This document shows, piece after piece, positions 43,353 to 44,050 of a stretch of DNA of 44,050 bases. The notes beneath the pieces were generated by a model. It worked only from the letters and a program-made list of their open reading frames with translations, was not told the origin of the DNA and did no database searches. Source of the stretch: UBA9300 sp964577305 (GTDB taxonomy: Bacteria; Bacteroidota; Bacteroidia; Bacteroidales; VadinHA17). The DNA is taken from assembly GCA_964577305.1 (NCBI GenBank), contig CAZNYS010000026.1, positions 1-44,050 of the forward strand, read 5' to 3'. Position 1 is the first letter of the stretch; every line of letters starts with the position of its first letter. The position numbers were made by a program, and so were the translations under genes.

Positions 43353-43934
43353 ATGGTTGATAAAGAAAAATTTAGAGAAAAGATAGTGCTGAGTGCAAGC
43401 AAGATATTCAGCAGGTACGGATTTAAAAAAACGACAATGGAGGAGATAGCCAATGCGCTGAATAAGGGCAAAAGTTCCATATATTATTATTTTAAGAGCA
43501 AGGAGGAGATCTTTGAAGCAGTGATTGATCATGAGGCGCAAGTGCTTAGGAACGAGTTATCTAAAGTAATCAAAAGCACTGATGATCCTGAGCGTATACT
43601 ACGAAGGTATGTTAAAATAAGGATGAAATTGTTCGAAAGATTATCCAATTATTATAATGCAATATTCAACAGGGATCTTGACCATTTTGACTTTATCGAA
43701 AAGCAGCGTGAGAAATACGACCTGATGGAGATAGCACTGATACGTTATGTCCTGTGGCGGGGAGTTCGTTCCGGCCATTTCAACCTTGAAAATACCGGCC
43801 TTGCTGCCCTGGCAGTACAAACCGCTCTCAAGGGTCTGGAATTACCCCTTTTCTGGGAGAAAAGAAGCTATGGTATTGATGCCCGCCTGGATGCGATTAT
43901 TGATATCCTGTTTTATGGCATAGTAAGGAAATAG
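43353..43934 (+). CDS. TetR/AcrR-family transcriptional regulator
   Basis: A 193-residue DNA-binding regulator. The N-terminal segment KIVLSASKIFSRYGFKKTTMEEIANALNKGKSSIYYYFKSKEEIF (about 9-54) is the TetR helix-turn-helix with the usual K-ST-YYYF recognition end. The C-terminal helical domain (about 60-193) is divergent and its ligand cannot be read. Its target is unknown: the next gene to the right is outside the window, and the gene to the left is the S23 remnant. No exact TANNTTTG element was found in the 166 bases upstream, which are AT-rich and otherwise without visible features beyond the repeat arm. Confidence 0.9.
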   Translation: MVDKEKFREKIVLSASKIFSRYGFKKTTMEEIANALNKGKSSIYYYFKSKEEIFEAVIDHEAQVLRNELSKVIKSTDDPERILRRYVKIRMKLFERLSNYYNAIFNRDLDHFDFIEKQREKYDLMEIALIRYVLWRGVRSGHFNLENTGLAALAVQTALKGLELPLFWEKRSYGIDARLDAIIDILFYGIVRK

Positions 43935-43991
43935 AAAGACAAAAGATACAAGTAAAAAGGGAAAAGTAAAAAGTTGAAGCGAAGCGGAAAT

Positions 43992-44017
43992 CCCGGCTGA
44001 ATGAAATGAACGCCGGG
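43992..44017. repeat. Hairpin CCCGGC/GCCGGG after the TetR gene
   Basis: A 6-bp stem with a 14-base loop lies in AT-rich DNA containing repeated AAAAGTAAA/AAGATAAAAG words. It could be a weak terminator for the TetR gene or another dispersed repeat. Confidence 0.35.
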
Positions 44018-44050
44018 GTAAAAAGATAAAAGTAAATTTGAATATCCCAA

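Overview
The window looks like a chromosomal piece of a free-living or host-associated Bacteroidota bacterium, probably Bacteroidales or Marinilabiliales-like. It carries a SusC/SusD pair, lipoproteins with a K-D pair after the lipidated Cys, a secreted amylase with a type IX secretion (T9SS) C-terminal sorting domain, promoters of the TANNTTTG type, and almost no Shine-Dalgarno sequences. This placement is inference from gene content; no rRNA or tRNA gene was seen.

Region 1 (1-20126) is an alpha-glucan (starch/maltodextrin) utilisation locus beside a glycerol kinase that runs off the left edge. A rightward unit encodes an inner-membrane sugar transporter, a GH65 maltose phosphorylase and a GH13 lipoprotein. 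A leftward unit encodes SusC, SusD, SusE, a GH53 enzyme (unexpected here), a SusA-type GH13 and a T9SS-exported GH13. The two units converge on a block of hairpins at about 7.1-7.2 kb. A LacI-type regulator is divergent from susC. An identical 12-bp palindrome-centred sequence upstream of both units suggests one regulator controls both. The implied pathway is surface cleavage and SusCDE import, periplasmic SusA cleavage, transport of maltose, then phosphorolysis in the cytoplasm. The beta-phosphoglucomutase needed to complete it is not in the window.

Region 2 (20356-30570) is a glycan-trimming region: two GH29 alpha-L-fucosidases, a collapsed GH95 fucosidase pseudogene, a GNAT-like protein, a DUF4197 lipoprotein and a large secreted GH38 alpha-mannosidase-like enzyme.

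Region 3 (30592-35052) has a DUF559 nuclease-like gene enclosed by inverted composite repeats, then ispD, an acyl-CoA synthetase, a small membrane protein and a ROK kinase with its own promoter.

Region 4 (35153-41786) is a tightly packed leftward operon: Ig-like lipoprotein, ROK kinase, CBM9-like protein, PPi-type phosphofructokinase, PIG-L deacetylase and a double-SIS aminosugar isomerase/deaminase. Read together these suggest a route in which an N-acetylated amino sugar is deacetylated, phosphorylated, deaminated and passed to glycolysis. Lgt is divergent from this operon. It is followed by a decayed four-helix-bundle (S23) gene between inverted repeats and by a TetR regulator.

The intergenic DNA is rich in short structured repeats: composite palindromes, TTTGA/TTTAAG/TTTATAA word tracts with GC hairpins, and palindromes that overlap stop codons. 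Two of these repeat types bracket a small gene, which suggests minimal gene-plus-palindrome cassettes.
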